A stretch of DNA of 22,500 bases from Actinidia chinensis (GCA_009663005.1 CM018909.1:718678-741177); one strand, 5' to 3'. Shown: positions 8,740 through 17,929, counted from the first letter of the stretch. Numbers and translations: made by a program. Notes: generated by a model not told the origin, from the sequence alone.

Positions 8740-9215
8740 TGGACTCACAGCTCGGGTAGAGAATTCAGCAATAAAGTCGATAAGGACTTGTCCTTAATTG
8801 CTGCCCTCGGTAGACCATTTTATGTCGAATTGGCCGAGCTTAACAGCCCATTAGAGAGTCGGTTGGATAGGTTTGCTTTTGATAAAATGTTTTCAACGGA
8901 AACTCAGTGTATTTTGCGATGGGATGCGCTTGGAAATAGTGCATGAGTTTTCGTGAGGTCACACCAGGCCAAAACGAGCTTTTCCAATGGAAAGTACCTT
9001 ATTGGCAATCCGTAAATGTTTTCTAACAAAGTAGATCGGGTATTGTCTCCGTCTACCTTTGTTAGAAGTACCGAGCTAATGGCGTGTTCAAAGATAGCGA
9101 GGTTAAAAGCTAGGAGCAACTCTCCCTCAGCTGGGGTGGAAAACAACGATAGTTATGTCAGATATTCTTGAATTTTTAGAGTGCGAGCTCGCACTTCTCT
9201 ATGAAAAATTTTTGG
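8740..9215 (-). pseudogene. First RNase H domain remnant (original gypsy RNase H)
   Basis: RNase H removes the RNA strand of the RNA:DNA hybrid. The 80-codon open stretch 9,146-8,904 contains STPAEGELLLAFNLAIFEHA and RYFPLEKLVLAW, equivalent to the usual region with Y-L-A-V-S-E-x-A-V-S and R-Y-x-x-L-E-K-L. Further down, LGQFDIKWSTEGSN, a stop, then GQVLIDFIAEFSTRAV (about 8,835-8,745) is the linker motif that ends this domain in plant gypsy elements. Two or more breaks are present. Confidence 0.8.
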
Positions 9216-9229
9216 TTCTTGCGAAGGAG

Positions 9230-9985
9230 TTGAAAAAATGGACGGCATTTGTCTGAGGACTTTACTCATGAATCGTTAAGTGCCACTGCCATCCCCCGTG
9301 AACTTCTGGACCTCCTTCACATTCCTCGGACTGACCAAGTTGTTGAATTGCTGAGATTTGTTCTAGGTTTGCCTCTATCCCTTGTCTTGTGACCAAGTGT
9401 CCAAGGAAACTTCACGAACTCACCCCAAATGCGCACTTTGGTGCGTTCAGGTCTAGTTTAGTTTTTTGCGTATGCAAAAACCGTGGTCAAGTCCCTCACA
9501 TGGTCCAATTCTTTTCTGCTTTTTACCACCATATCATCGATGTAAGCATTTCCATAGTTTTTACCCATGATTGGTTCAAACCTCTTGGTGATCATCCTTT
9601 GATAGGTGGCCCTGTGTTTTTTTAGCCCAAAGGGCATGACTTTGTAACAGAACATGCCACGGGGGTGATAAAGGCAGTCTTCTCCTGAACTGGCCTTGTG
9701 CATTGCTATCTGGTGGTAAGCTCGGTAAGCATCCAGGAAGCTCATATGTGCGTGGCTCGAGGTAGATTCCACCAACTGGTCAATCTTTGGCAGGGAAAAC
9801 AATCCTTCAGACAAACTCGGTTGAGGCTTGTGAAATCGACGCAAACTCTCCAATTTCCAATTTTCTTCTTTACCACGACCGTGTTGGACGTCAGCTTGGG
9901 TAAAGAATTTCTGTTACGGAACTCGCTTCTTTTAGCTTTTTGACCTCTTCTATCACTGCATCAACGTGCTCGAGTGTTGGCATCA
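9230..9985 (-). pseudogene. Ty3/gypsy reverse transcriptase remnant
   Basis: It copies element RNA into DNA. The domain starts at about 9,975 with EHVDAVIEEVKKLKEA and reads SNTVVVKKK and NWRVCVDFTSLNRVC (about 9,885-9,815). After a frame change it continues in the 131-codon open stretch 9,853-9,458 with LPKIDQLVES, SFLDAYRAYHQIA, GMFCYKVMPFGLK and the catalytic YIDD at 9,544-9,533. The first catalytic Asp (LDAY) and both Asp of YIDD are kept. The thumb follows (LNAPKCAFGVSS, a stop, then FLGHLVTR, about 9,450-9,380). A normal domain, apart from at least three frame breaks and scattered stops. Length and order match plant Tat-lineage pol. Confidence 0.92.
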
Positions 9986-10175
9986 ACGTCGTAGAACTCC
10001 TGATGGACCGGCGAGGAGCTTGTCGAACCATTTCATCCCAATGGAAACACTTACACATAGAGCATTGAGATAATTCCATAGCGCCATCATTGTCTGAAAT
10101 GACTGATGTAAGACTTTTTATCTGATTTCAAGTCATATAGAGTGAACATTGGGGGAGTGAACTTTTCCAGGGGTC
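9985..10175 (-). pseudogene. Small gag remnant fused to reverse transcriptase
   Basis: Gag forms the virus-like particle. On the minus strand KFTPPMFTLYD and YISHFRQ (about 10,168-10,095) are followed in another frame by ALWNYLNALCVSVS, then GMKWFDKLLAG (about 10,035). This matches the core of plant gypsy gag (Retrotrans_gag, PF03732), where a Y-x-x-H-F-R-Q block precedes an A-L-M-C block and a W-F block. The sequence then jumps at about 9,980 to the start of reverse transcriptase; the rest of gag, the zinc knuckle and the protease are absent. Confidence 0.6.
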
Positions 10176-10436
10176 CATTCCTCCATCTTGGATTGAATTG
10201 GGTTTGGTACATCAGGATTTGTTCTCTTGGCACGGACCTAGAGGTCCGGGCTATTCACTTTGTTGGATGACATTTGGTGATTTTGCTACCTTGGCAAACA
10301 ATTTTACACGTAAATCAACCATCCTGGTTTCTATTCCAGTAGTTTAATTACTCTCTCCCATTGGGTTTCGTTGGTTTTCGGAAACGTTGTTGCTTCTGAT
10401 GCTAAAGAATCGTGTTTTATAGATGTCTATGTTGAT
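10176..10436 (-). other. 5' leader of the gypsy element between PBS and gag
   Basis: About 260 bases with no open frame that I can assign. It would hold the untranslated leader and the start of gag, but no gag start is recognisable. It is much shorter than expected for a full Tat element, which suggests that deletion also affected this part. Confidence 0.4.
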
Positions 10437-10454
10437 TCCCACAAAACAACGCCA
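10437..10454 (-). promoter_or_regulatory. Decayed primer-binding site of the gypsy element
   Basis: On the minus strand TTGGCGTTGTTTTGTGGGAA stands directly after a CA that can end the LTR. Plant gypsy elements often have TGGCGCCGT followed by CTGTGGGA here, a site related to the 3' end of tRNA-Asp. The differences are C-to-T changes (CC to TT, C to T), as expected from decay of methylated cytosine. Its position fixes the orientation of the element and the inner edge of the LTR. Confidence 0.6.
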
Positions 10455-10455
10455 A

Positions 10456-11185
10456 TGTGGGGTTGTGGTATTTAAATGGAGGAGGGAAATTGAAGATAGA
10501 CACTTGCAGTGGCCGTAGTGATGGTTAACGACGGCTGCTGATAGTGGCTACTGGTTGCAGTTTGAGCTGCCAACATGGAAATAGTGAGAAAGGAGCATTC
10601 TTGGAATTGAACTCTCGAATGGTTAAGTTAGATGACCGGTGGGTGAATACAAAGTGTATGTTATAAGCTTAAAGTAGCTTTGCTACCTTTGACATGAGTA
10701 AGGCCAAGCATTATATAGTGTTCGACGTGCACATAATGCACGAACTGTCATATCACTGGATATACCTGAGCTCAACGAATACCTAGACGCAATGACTGAT
10801 AAGTCAGTGGGTATGGGTTAAGTGACTCACCCAGCGATGCCCTAAGGCCTCGTTCGGTAGCCAGTCATAATGTCGCCGATGATAGTGTCTCGATCCAGAT
10901 GTGGGGGCATTCAAAGGAAATATGTTTTTGCAAGTCAGCTTAGTCCCCTGTGTCCTCGGGATCGTTCTCGACGTTATATACGTGCAAGCTTGACCAGAGC
11001 TTGCCGAGCTATGGCACAAAGACCCTACCGAGTTGTATTATAACGACAACCTAGAAGCGGTGTCTGCCCTAGCTTATCAAAGTGGTGCTTGCTAACATCT
11101 CTGTGACGAGCTCCAGCGCAGAAACCCGCCGAGCGAGTTGCTATATAGTCATAGCCTGACGGCCACGAGAGGTGCTGCCCTTTTT
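10456..11185 (-). repeat. 5' LTR of the gypsy element
   Basis: The inner edge is set by TG at 10,456-10,457 (CA in element sense) next to the primer-binding site. A minus-strand TATA box lies at 10,711-10,718, leaving roughly 225 bases of R-U5, a normal value. The outer edge lies before the LINE coding match that starts near 11,200, but the exact end and target-site duplication were not found. There is no coding signal; open frames here are chance. Confidence 0.55.
10711..10718 (-). promoter_or_regulatory. TATA box in the 5' LTR
   Basis: CTATATAA on the minus strand, followed by TGCTTGGCC. It lies about 255 bases upstream of the primer-binding site in element sense, where an LTR promoter is expected. 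A second ATATAG string near 11,143 is less well placed. Confidence 0.45.
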
Positions 11186-11189
11186 AGCT

Positions 11190-12060
11190 CCAGTAGAGAA
11201 GATACTGGTATTTTATCCCTTACACAATGTACGGTATTTTTGGAAGGCAAGGAATGAGTTAGTTTTCAAGGAGAAGAAGTTGATTCAGTTCTTTAATTCA
11301 TCTTATAAAAAGCAGGGTGTTCTTTTTGGATCAAGGCATGTGTACAATTTTAAGTGTTTTCGATCATTGATTATATGAGATGTTAAAAGTGGAGTTAGTT
11401 AGGCAAATGCAAAGCTGAAGGTTATAACTATTAGATGGTGTTCAGAAGGAGTTTTTATACCAAAATTCAAAAGTATCCATGCATATTATGAAGATGGAGT
11501 CCATGACAATCTAAGATTAATGGAGTCAGTTTGTTTTCCTTGCTTTTTCGGGTGTTGTTGTTTGTTTGAACGCTGATGCTGATGATTTTTGGAATGCTAC
11601 TGTTTGGGATGCTTGCAGTTTTGTATTATATTTGATTATGATATATCGATCCGTCTAGTCTCCGTTATGGCTGGCTTTGATTTTGATGATGGACTTTGGT
11701 GGGATTGTTGTGGGTGAAAGGCTATTAGTTTGGAAGTGGATTTTGTCTGTGTTGTAATGTCTTAGGAGATTTGTTTCTTTGATCTTCTATTGTTTGAAAT
11801 TGAGTTAGGATTGACAATTGATGAATGTTGACTCTCTTACATTTAGATCTAAATTTGCCTTGGATAGAAGCTCTTCGTTTAGAAGTCGTTTTGTTTGTTT
11901 ACTGAGGGGCCTTGTTGTTGTAGTGGTTTGTTTAGCTCAATTGTTAGTTTGAAGCTCATTGAGTGGCTAGCATGCTCGTAGTTAGATGGGATTGACCGAT
12001 ATAATATCAATTGATTGTTTGGTTGTTCAAATGGTTTTTGCTCAATTTGCGTCGCGCCTT
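11190..12060 (+). pseudogene. LINE (L1-type) 3' end, copy A
   Basis: The open stretch 11,172-11,378 holds YFWKARNELVFKEKK, the W-K-A-R-N block near the C-terminus of plant L1 ORF2, and ends FKCFRSLII. The coding trace continues in broken frames (RDVKSG) to about 11,500. After that comes T/G-rich 3' untranslated sequence that recurs at 13,100-13,850 and 19,440-20,190 (markers: CAAAAGTATCCATGC, CTTTGGTGGGATT, GGAGATTTGT, TTACTGAGG). The upstream part of this copy is missing; the gypsy LTR lies directly to its left. Confidence 0.65.
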
Positions 12061-12074
12061 ATTGGATTTGACAA

Positions 12075-13060
12075 GGGGTCCATGGATTGTTAGCATATAG
12101 TGATTAGAAATCTTTCCGAAGTAAAAGATTTATAAAATTTGGCTCCGTGGTTGAACTAGAATTTTATCAACTCCTTTAAAGAGTAGACCCCATAAAGGGT
12201 TTTTCCAGAGGAATTGCGACAAGTCTTGTAAAACGTTTTAGCCTTAAGAATTAGTAGAACCAAAGCAATGTTATTATAGAAAAAAACACTTGCGACCAAT
12301 TTTCAAAAAACTAGTTTTTATAAAGAGGCTTAGTACATGTAAAATATTGTTATCAAATTCGGTACAAAGTACAAACAATGGGTGCTGCCCGCAATGGGGC
12401 CCAAACAAGGTTAGACTACCCCTTTGTAACGCGGTCTTCGCGAACATGCATCCATATATGTGCATGTGCTTTTTTCTTTTTAAAAAAAAATAATTCATTA
12501 TCTATAAAAAGTATTTTTATGTATAAAAAACATAAGAAAAGGAAATTTTGTATATATTTGAAATTAAAGATTTATTTGTTATTAATCAATTGAAAATGTT
12601 TTAAGCACAATAAGTTTACTGAATTGACCCACTCAAGATACATACATGCTCTCTCAATTATATCCTCGTGATATTTACGGAGAACCCTTTGGTTCCAATA
12701 AATATTACTTACCACAGTCATGTTATTTATGAACAAGAAGTTAGGGTGTATTAATTTAATTTATTTATGTTATGACTGGACCCATTTGAATGGTTTTGCC
12801 TACGTATCCCACTCAAGGGTAAATTTCGAACCACAATCAAGTCAAACGTACAGTTCTGAGTAACACAAACTTATTTGGTCATTTAATTTTGTGATTACAC
12901 ACACAGTGGGTTGCCTATATATAGCCTTTCAAGGGGCAAGGATACCCCATTCTAACAAAGGAGGGGAAAAGGGAGGAATCGAATATTGATGATTGGATTG
13001 AGTAATGTTATTGGGAAACTTTATAATGTTGACGTTTCAGAGGAGATGTAAGATGTATAT
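12075..13060 (+). repeat. Segment X, copy A (promoter-like repeat)
   Basis: AT-rich repeat found between LINE pieces. It holds a GC-rich island (ACAATGGG ... AATGGGGCCCAA ... TACCCCTTTGTAA, 12,371-12,432), a TGCCTACGTATCCC block (about 12,799) followed by CAAGTCAAACGTA, and a TATA box TATATATA at 12,916-12,923 followed by AGGGGAAAAGGG-type purine-rich sequence. No protein is encoded. It could be the 5' leader and promoter of the LINE family, or an unrelated element caught in the duplications. Confidence 0.5.
12916..12923 (+). promoter_or_regulatory. TATA box in segment X copy A
   Basis: TATATATA followed by GCC, conserved in copy B (ATATATAT at 14,703-14,710). Directly upstream is GGGTTGCC, also conserved (AAGTTGCC). 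Conservation in two diverged copies supports a former promoter. Confidence 0.45.
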
Positions 13061-13099
13061 GATCGTGGGAAGGGTCTGAAGGAAAGTAAAACCATTGTG

Positions 13100-13850
13100 A
13101 TGGGATGTATACGTGGGGTTAGGAAAATGCAAGCTTGAAGGTTTATAAATGTAGATTGTGTTCAGAGGAGTTGGGGGTTTTTTAGTACTAAAATTTTTTT
13201 TTCAAAAGTATCCATGCACACGATTATTAAAGATGGAGTTCTCTGACGATTCTTGTAATGGGACTCAGTTGCTTCTCCTTGCTTTTTGGGTTTGTTGTTT
13301 ATTTGGGACGATGATGTGTTGATTATTTTTGGTATACTACTAGTTTGGCTTTCGTTTTACTATTATTTTCTTGACGGTTTATTATGTTGTGGATGTTGCA
13401 GTGTGTGCGTTTGTAGTATTATTCTGATATACGGTTTGTCTAGTCTCCGTGTTTATGGAATTTGATGAGTGACTTTGGTGGGATTATTGTGGGTGGAAGG
13501 GGGGGGAGGCAGATTTAGTTTGGAAATGGAGATTTGCGCTGCAATGTTTAGGAGATTTGTGTCTTGGTTCTATTTGTTCGAAATTTGGAGTTAGGGAGTT
13601 AGTTAGGATTTAATAATTTTGTGAATGTTGACTCTCTGTTTAGATCAAAATTTTCCTTGTAGAGCTTCTTTTGTTTAGCAGTTGTTTGGTGTGCTTTACT
13701 GAGGTTTACTTCCTTGTTTGGAGTTGTTCAGCTCTATTGATTGTTTGAGCTCATTGAGTTCTCGTGCTGGATCGATAGTTTGTTTGGAATTGGCACGATT
13801 ATCTCGATTGTTGTTTGGTTCAAACGATTTTGCTCAATTTGTGTTGAACA
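13100..13850 (+). pseudogene. LINE 3' end, copy B
   Basis: A counterpart of copy A with the coding part nearly gone (only a trace around GATGTATACGTGGGG) and most of the 3' untranslated region kept. It is preceded by segment X copy A with only about 40 bases between, so this copy lacks the whole endonuclease and reverse transcriptase region. A short G run lies near 13,500. Confidence 0.55.
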
Positions 13851-13869
13851 CTTATTTGGCATGCAATGT

Positions 13870-14834
13870 GTCAAGGATTTTTAGCATATGTGATTAGAAC
13901 ACTCGCCGAAGTACAAGTTATTAAATGGACCATGGTTGAAAAACTAGAGTTTTATCAACTCCTAAAGAGTAGGAACCATAAAGTGTTTTTCTAGAGGAAT
14001 TTCGACAAGTCCATGTAAAATGTTTTATCCTAGAATTATTAGAACAAAAGCAATGTTATTATTGAAACAAAATACTTTGACAATTATCAAAAAAAATTTT
14101 TTTTAGAAAAAAGCTTGTACATGTAAATATATTATCAATAAATTCGTACAAAGATCACAAACAATGGGTGGGTCCTGCAATTGGCGGCCCAACCAAACAC
14201 TGTTAGAACCTACCCATTGTAAGCGGTCTTCGTCCGAACATTGGCCCCCCCAAACAATATATGTGCATGTGCCTTTTCCTTTTGAAAAAATATATAATTC
14301 ATTATCTATAAAAAGTATTGTTATGTATAAAAAACATAAGAAAAGGAAACACTATGATATATTTGAATAAATATTTAATTTCTTTTACAATTGCGAAATG
14401 TTAAGAAAAATATTAGTTTTTAATGAATGACCCAACAAGATACATAAATATCTCAATTATATCTTTTACTTATTAAGAGAACACCCTTTGGTTCCAATAA
14501 TATTACCAAAGCCATTTTATTTTATGACAAGAAGCTAGGATGTATAATTTAATTTATTTTTTATGCATGACTGGACCCATTTGAAAATGGGTTGCCACGA
14601 TGATCAAGGTAAACGAACCGGATCAATCAAAGGTAGCTTCTGAGTAGAAAAACTTATTTTAGTCATTAATTTTGTTAATTGCACTACATGTTAAGTTGCC
14701 TTATATATATCCTTTTCAAAGGCAAGGATAACCCCTTCTAAAACAAAGGAGGAATCGAAGCTCGGTGATTGGCTTGAGGGGCGTGAATGGGAGACCTTAT
14801 ATGCTGACGTTTTCAGAGGGATGTATAGATGATC
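13870..14834 (+). repeat. Segment X, copy B
   Basis: Same layout as copy A: GC-rich island at 14,158-14,226 (ACAATGGGTGGGTCC, GGCGGCCCAA, ACCTACCCATTGTAA), ATAATTCATTATCTATAAAA block at about 14,292, and TATA box at 14,701-14,710 with the purine-rich AACAAAGGAGGAATCGAA after it. It stands directly upstream of the long LINE piece, as a 5' leader would. Confidence 0.5.
14701..14710 (+). promoter_or_regulatory. TATA box in segment X copy B
   Basis: TTATATATAT followed by CCTTTTC, aligned with the TATA box of copy A. The next 130 bases to 14,834 align with the same region in copy A, which would be transcribed leader. Confidence 0.45.
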
Positions 14835-15440
14835 CACTACAAGAATGTCCAAGTTATCATCGTTATGAGGGATAATAAGAAATGTTTTAATTTGAAAGCC
14901 ATCGGAAAATGCAATAACACTGGCGGTGAAGGATTGACGCGAAGAAGAAGAAAACCAGGTAGCAGAGGAACACAGAGTACACATGAAAGAACGGAATCAT
15001 AATGCCGTAGAAAAGTAAAGAGGATATTCGAATTCTATTTAATTAGGGAAAATGGCAAGGAGTTCTTGACGCATTGATCTCCAAGTCCGTAGTAAACAAC
15101 CCAATGTTATCTACAACGGGGATTCCGTTTTCAACTGAGATATCGAAATAGCAAATGAAGTAAGAAAACGAGTTACAATGGAAATGGTCAATTGCGAGCG
15201 CCATGATTTAAAGGCAATGAGAGGAAGTCTTTCAACAACTTCTTGACTTGAATTACAGGAAATCAACAAAGCCTCAAAGAAATGGTGATGGAGCGCCCGT
15301 CCAGGACTAAGGAGCTGCGTTGTGATTCAGAGTTATTGGCGGATAAAACTAGTATTTATGAAGATTCTACATGAGAATATAAGATGAATGGGGAGTTAGA
15401 TCAGAGAAGAGTCATTCGTCGTAAGTGGTAATGGTATGAA
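14835..15440 (+). other. Presumed 5' part of the LINE, no clear protein
   Basis: Opens with CACTACAAGAATGTCC. Purine-rich coding-like sequence in several frames, but no ORF1 motif (RNA-binding domain or zinc knuckle) could be recognised. The minus-strand 97-codon open frame at 14,984-14,691 spans the X/LINE boundary and has no family motif. Position between segment X and the endonuclease suggests a decayed ORF1 or leader region. Confidence 0.35.
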
Positions 15441-15595
15441 AAAGCCGAAAGTCATCGTTATAATCCAAGAAACAGAGATGGAAGAGATTTGGAAGCAGTT
15501 CAAGCTTTTCAAGGAGGCTGATATGAATAGCTATCTCGAATGCTGAAGACCGGTCCGGACACCTAATCTCAAGTCTAGGATCAAACATTACAAGG

Positions 15596-15614
15596 TTTTT
15601 TTTTTTTTTTTTTT
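15596..15614 (+). repeat. Run of 19 T inside the LINE endonuclease region
   Basis: Follows CATTACAAGG and precedes GGTTTGTG. The sequence 15,615-15,710 has no endonuclease motif, so the run may be the tail of a small inserted minus-strand retrosequence or simple slippage. Confidence 0.8.
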
Positions 15615-15711
15615 GGTTTGTGTTGATCAAATTGAGTATCAAAGCATCTATTTGATTAAAAGTGTTTATTTGATTTCCTAATTGTGTTTTGTAAATATTC
15701 TTCCCCTAATG

Positions 15712-15895
15712 AGTATTGGAAGGAGAGCGATGTGGGAGGAACTTTTTGCCTTAAAAATAATTTCCAAAGGTTATGGTACGTTGGGGGTGAATATTTTAAT
15801 GAAGGTATTGGAAGGAAAGCTCTGTTGGGAGGAACACTTTCGCCTTAAAAATAATTTCCAAGTATGTTGGGGGGAAGGGATGGGAGATTTTAATG
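15712..15895 (+). repeat. 92-base tandem duplication within the LINE
   Basis: Unit 1 at 15,712-15,803 and unit 2 at 15,804-15,895. Shared blocks: GTATTGGAAGGA, TGGGAGGAAC, GCCTTAAAAATAATTTCCAA, TTTTAATGAA. Unit 2 carries the conserved GDFNE, while in unit 1 the same place reads GVNILMK, so unit 1 has decayed or shifted. Confidence 0.8.
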
Positions 15896-16229
15896 AATAA
15901 GGTCTATTGGGGAAAGAACTGGTTGCCTGAGGGTATGCAGACTTTTAATAATTTTATTAATGTGATTAAGTTGGTTATCATTCCATTAATTGGAGAATGT
16001 TTCAATGATCTATTTTCAGGAACACAAAGGCATAGCATGATTAGATGGTTTTTGCTGTTTGAGGAATAGTTTGGATAAATATAATGTTTTTAACAGGGGG
16101 TTGTTTGCCGAGACCTGTTTCAGATCCGACCGTTGGGTCCAAGACTAGCTTTCAGATGCAGGCTGTCACATACCAGATGTTATTAGTGATTAAAGAGGCT
16201 TGGGAAGTACTGAAAGAGCAGAGTAGAGG

Positions 16230-17560
16230 GCTTTAAAATTCTAGAAAATTTCAAGCTGTTAAGAGAGTGTGAAGAGTTGAATTATCAGATTGGAGGGGCC
16301 AATTGAAAAGTTAAAAAGCTCCCACATCAAATCCACCATCGGGATTAATCAAGAATCAAGAATCAAAGAGCTGAGAGGGTGATAAGGTATGCAACAATGT
16401 TACTTCGTGAGATAGAATTCTTCAAGATGCATCATTGAAGAAGAAGTGAGTGCCGCTTGAAGGAGTGTTGTGTTTTAAATGCCCTTTGGGCCTGATGGTT
16501 TCAGTTTTCCTTTATTTGAGACAAGCTTGGCCAGATTATTAAGAGGATGTTATGCTCTTTTTTCAAGAGTTTCACAAAAATGGAAAAATTGTAAAGGGCC
16601 TTAATTCTACCTTTCATTTCTCTTGTCCTGAAATGAGATGGGCCTCTCATTTTCAAGATATAGCATGGTAGGGGTATGTATAAGATACTTTCAAATTTTT
16701 TGCCTGTTAATTTAAAAACGTTTTACCTTCTTGTTCAATAAACCCCCGTCAGCTTTTATTGTGGTAGGCAATCTAAGATATAGGATATAGGGTCTTATAG
16801 GAATGAGATAGGTTGATTGGTGGAGTGAAAGAAAACAGCCCTTTGTGTTTAAATAGATGTGGAAAAGACCTTGATTGTGTTCAATGTGCAACTTCCATGA
16901 TTCAAATGTTGAGAGAAAGGGGGTGGGGGGTGGGGGGGTTGACATTTGGTCATGTATTGGATTTAAGGAGTGTATTTCTACTATCATGTCAGTTCCAGTT
17001 AATGGATCGGCTACTACGGAGTTCAAGACAAGACATGGTTAAGACAAAGTGTCCACATCACCTTTCCTCTGGTTAAGTGTGGTGGCTGAGGATCTAATGT
17101 TCGTTCCAGAGCGCTAGGCAGCTTAATCTTATAATGGGTTATGAGTTTTGGGACATGGGGTGATTATCGCGCTCTACAATTTGTTGATGCACAGAATTTT
17201 TTCCAACAATGATATGGAGAAATCCTAACTTCAGAATAATTTCTCATGTCTTTCCAAGTTTATCTGAACTTAAAATTAATTGGACAAAAAGCATGATAAG
17301 CAGGGGTGGGAGTTGAAGGAATCTGGGTGAATAAATACGCTGCTACTTTGTCCTTAAAAACTTAAATCTGCCCATAAGTATTTGGGCTTCCATTAGGAGC
17401 TAACCAAAGAGGCTGAAACAGGCAACCATTGTTGATAGATCAAAAGAAACTGGTTTTTTGGAAGGAGGAGATACTTATCAAGACGGGTAGAGTAACGTTC
17501 CCAAGTCACCTAGCAAATGTATTACTGAGAAAAGAAATAATATGGCACTTGTTCAGATGG
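16230..17560 (+). pseudogene. LINE reverse transcriptase remnant
   Basis: Reads RNA into DNA at the nicked target. Motifs appear in order across changing frames: GPDGF (16,488-16,502), FFQEFHKNGKIVKGLNSTF (about 16,560-16,610), a block with CISTIMSVPVNGS-like residues (about 16,970-17,000), the RQS remnant of LRQGDPLSP (about 17,035), and LQF-VDA at 17,174-17,191, where the catalytic F-A-D-D has become F-V-D-A (second Asp lost). LGLPLGAN-type residues lie at about 17,385-17,410, and RVTFP-like remains near 17,490. It belongs to the plant L1 family. The domain is dead: many stops, and the active site is mutated. A strong G run lies at 16,919-16,938. Confidence 0.85.
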
Positions 17561-17890
17561 AGTTCAATTCGCAACAGGGGCAGAAAGTTAGGAGGACTAG
17601 GAATTCAGAAAGTTGGCTGCGATGAATTCAGCTTTGTTGTGCAAATGCGGTGGAGGCATGGGGTTTTTGAAAATCAGGTCTGTATGAATGCCACTCAGGT
17701 AAGGTATCAAAGATTTGTTATGATATTTTACAATTGCTGGTGACCATTCTGAGTTCATGTCTGTTTTTCTTCAGGTTTTCAATTAAAGTGTGGGTCCGGG
17801 GAGTCTACTCTTTTTTTGGAAAGAGTTGTGGTGTGGTGAAAATATTTGCAAGAATCTCTTCCCGTTTTGTATAGCATTCCCTAATAAAAT
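17560..17890 (+). pseudogene. LINE ORF2 region after reverse transcriptase
   Basis: GRKLGGLGIQKVG (about 17,580-17,620) corresponds to the G-G-L-G-I/V block. ALLCK-like remains (about 17,635) follow, and VWVRGVYSFF and FWKELWCGE-like residues (about 17,785-17,840) form the conserved S-L-F-W-K-D-x-W block found after the reverse transcriptase in plant L1 ORF2. The match stops near 17,890, where AT-rich segment X sequence begins, so the 3' third of this copy is missing. Confidence 0.65.
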
Positions 17891-17929
17891 CATCAAAAAT
17901 TTTTTTAAAATATATATATTTTTAATTAT

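Larger units (their letters stand above)
11375..13060 (+). repeat. Tandem duplication, unit 1 (LINE 3' end plus segment X)
   Basis: This stretch matches 13,100-14,834 in the same order along its whole length. Paired landmarks are GATGT...GCAAGCTGAAGGT-like at about 11,378/13,103, CAAAAGTATCCATGC at 11,468/13,203, ACAATGGG at 12,374/14,161 and TGACG-TTTCAGAGG at 13,029/14,803. The offset drifts from about 1,725 to 1,787 because of small indels. Divergence is clear by eye, so the duplication is not recent. Confidence 0.8.
13100..14834 (+). repeat. Tandem duplication, unit 2 (LINE 3' end plus segment X)
   Basis: The second unit of the tandem pair described for 11,375-13,060. It ends abruptly at about 14,834, where CACTACAAGAA begins and the similarity to unit 1 stops. 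Confidence 0.8.
15440..16230 (+). pseudogene. LINE endonuclease (APE-type) domain remnant
   Basis: This domain nicks target DNA for priming. KPKVIVIIQETEMEEIW (about 15,440-15,490) is the beta strand with the catalytic E-T-x-M-E of plant L1 endonucleases. A 19-base T run (15,596-15,614) interrupts it. GDFNE at 15,883-15,897 is the conserved G-D-F-N block, and RPVSD (about 16,110) near the end recalls the usual S-D-H motif with His lost. A 92-base tandem duplication (15,712-15,895) lies inside the domain. Several stops and shifts make it inactive. Confidence 0.75.

Noticed and set aside
10804..11019. Minus-strand 71-codon open frame
   Set aside because: Lies in the 5' LTR; the peptide has no gag or other retroelement motif.
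12274..12593. Open frames in segment X on both strands (67-74 codons)
   Set aside because: AT-rich, low-complexity translations, overlapping in three frames; not conserved as frames in copy B.
12075..14834. Segment X copies as a pair of LTRs
   Set aside because: No TG/CA ends, primer site or polypurine tract recognised, and LINE 3' ends rather than LTR-element genes lie between the copies.
14691..14984. Minus-strand 97-codon open frame
   Set aside because: Spans the junction of segment X and LINE sequence, no motif.
16712..17026. Minus-strand 104-codon open frame
   Set aside because: Antisense shadow of the LINE reverse transcriptase; proline run is the complement of the G-rich run.
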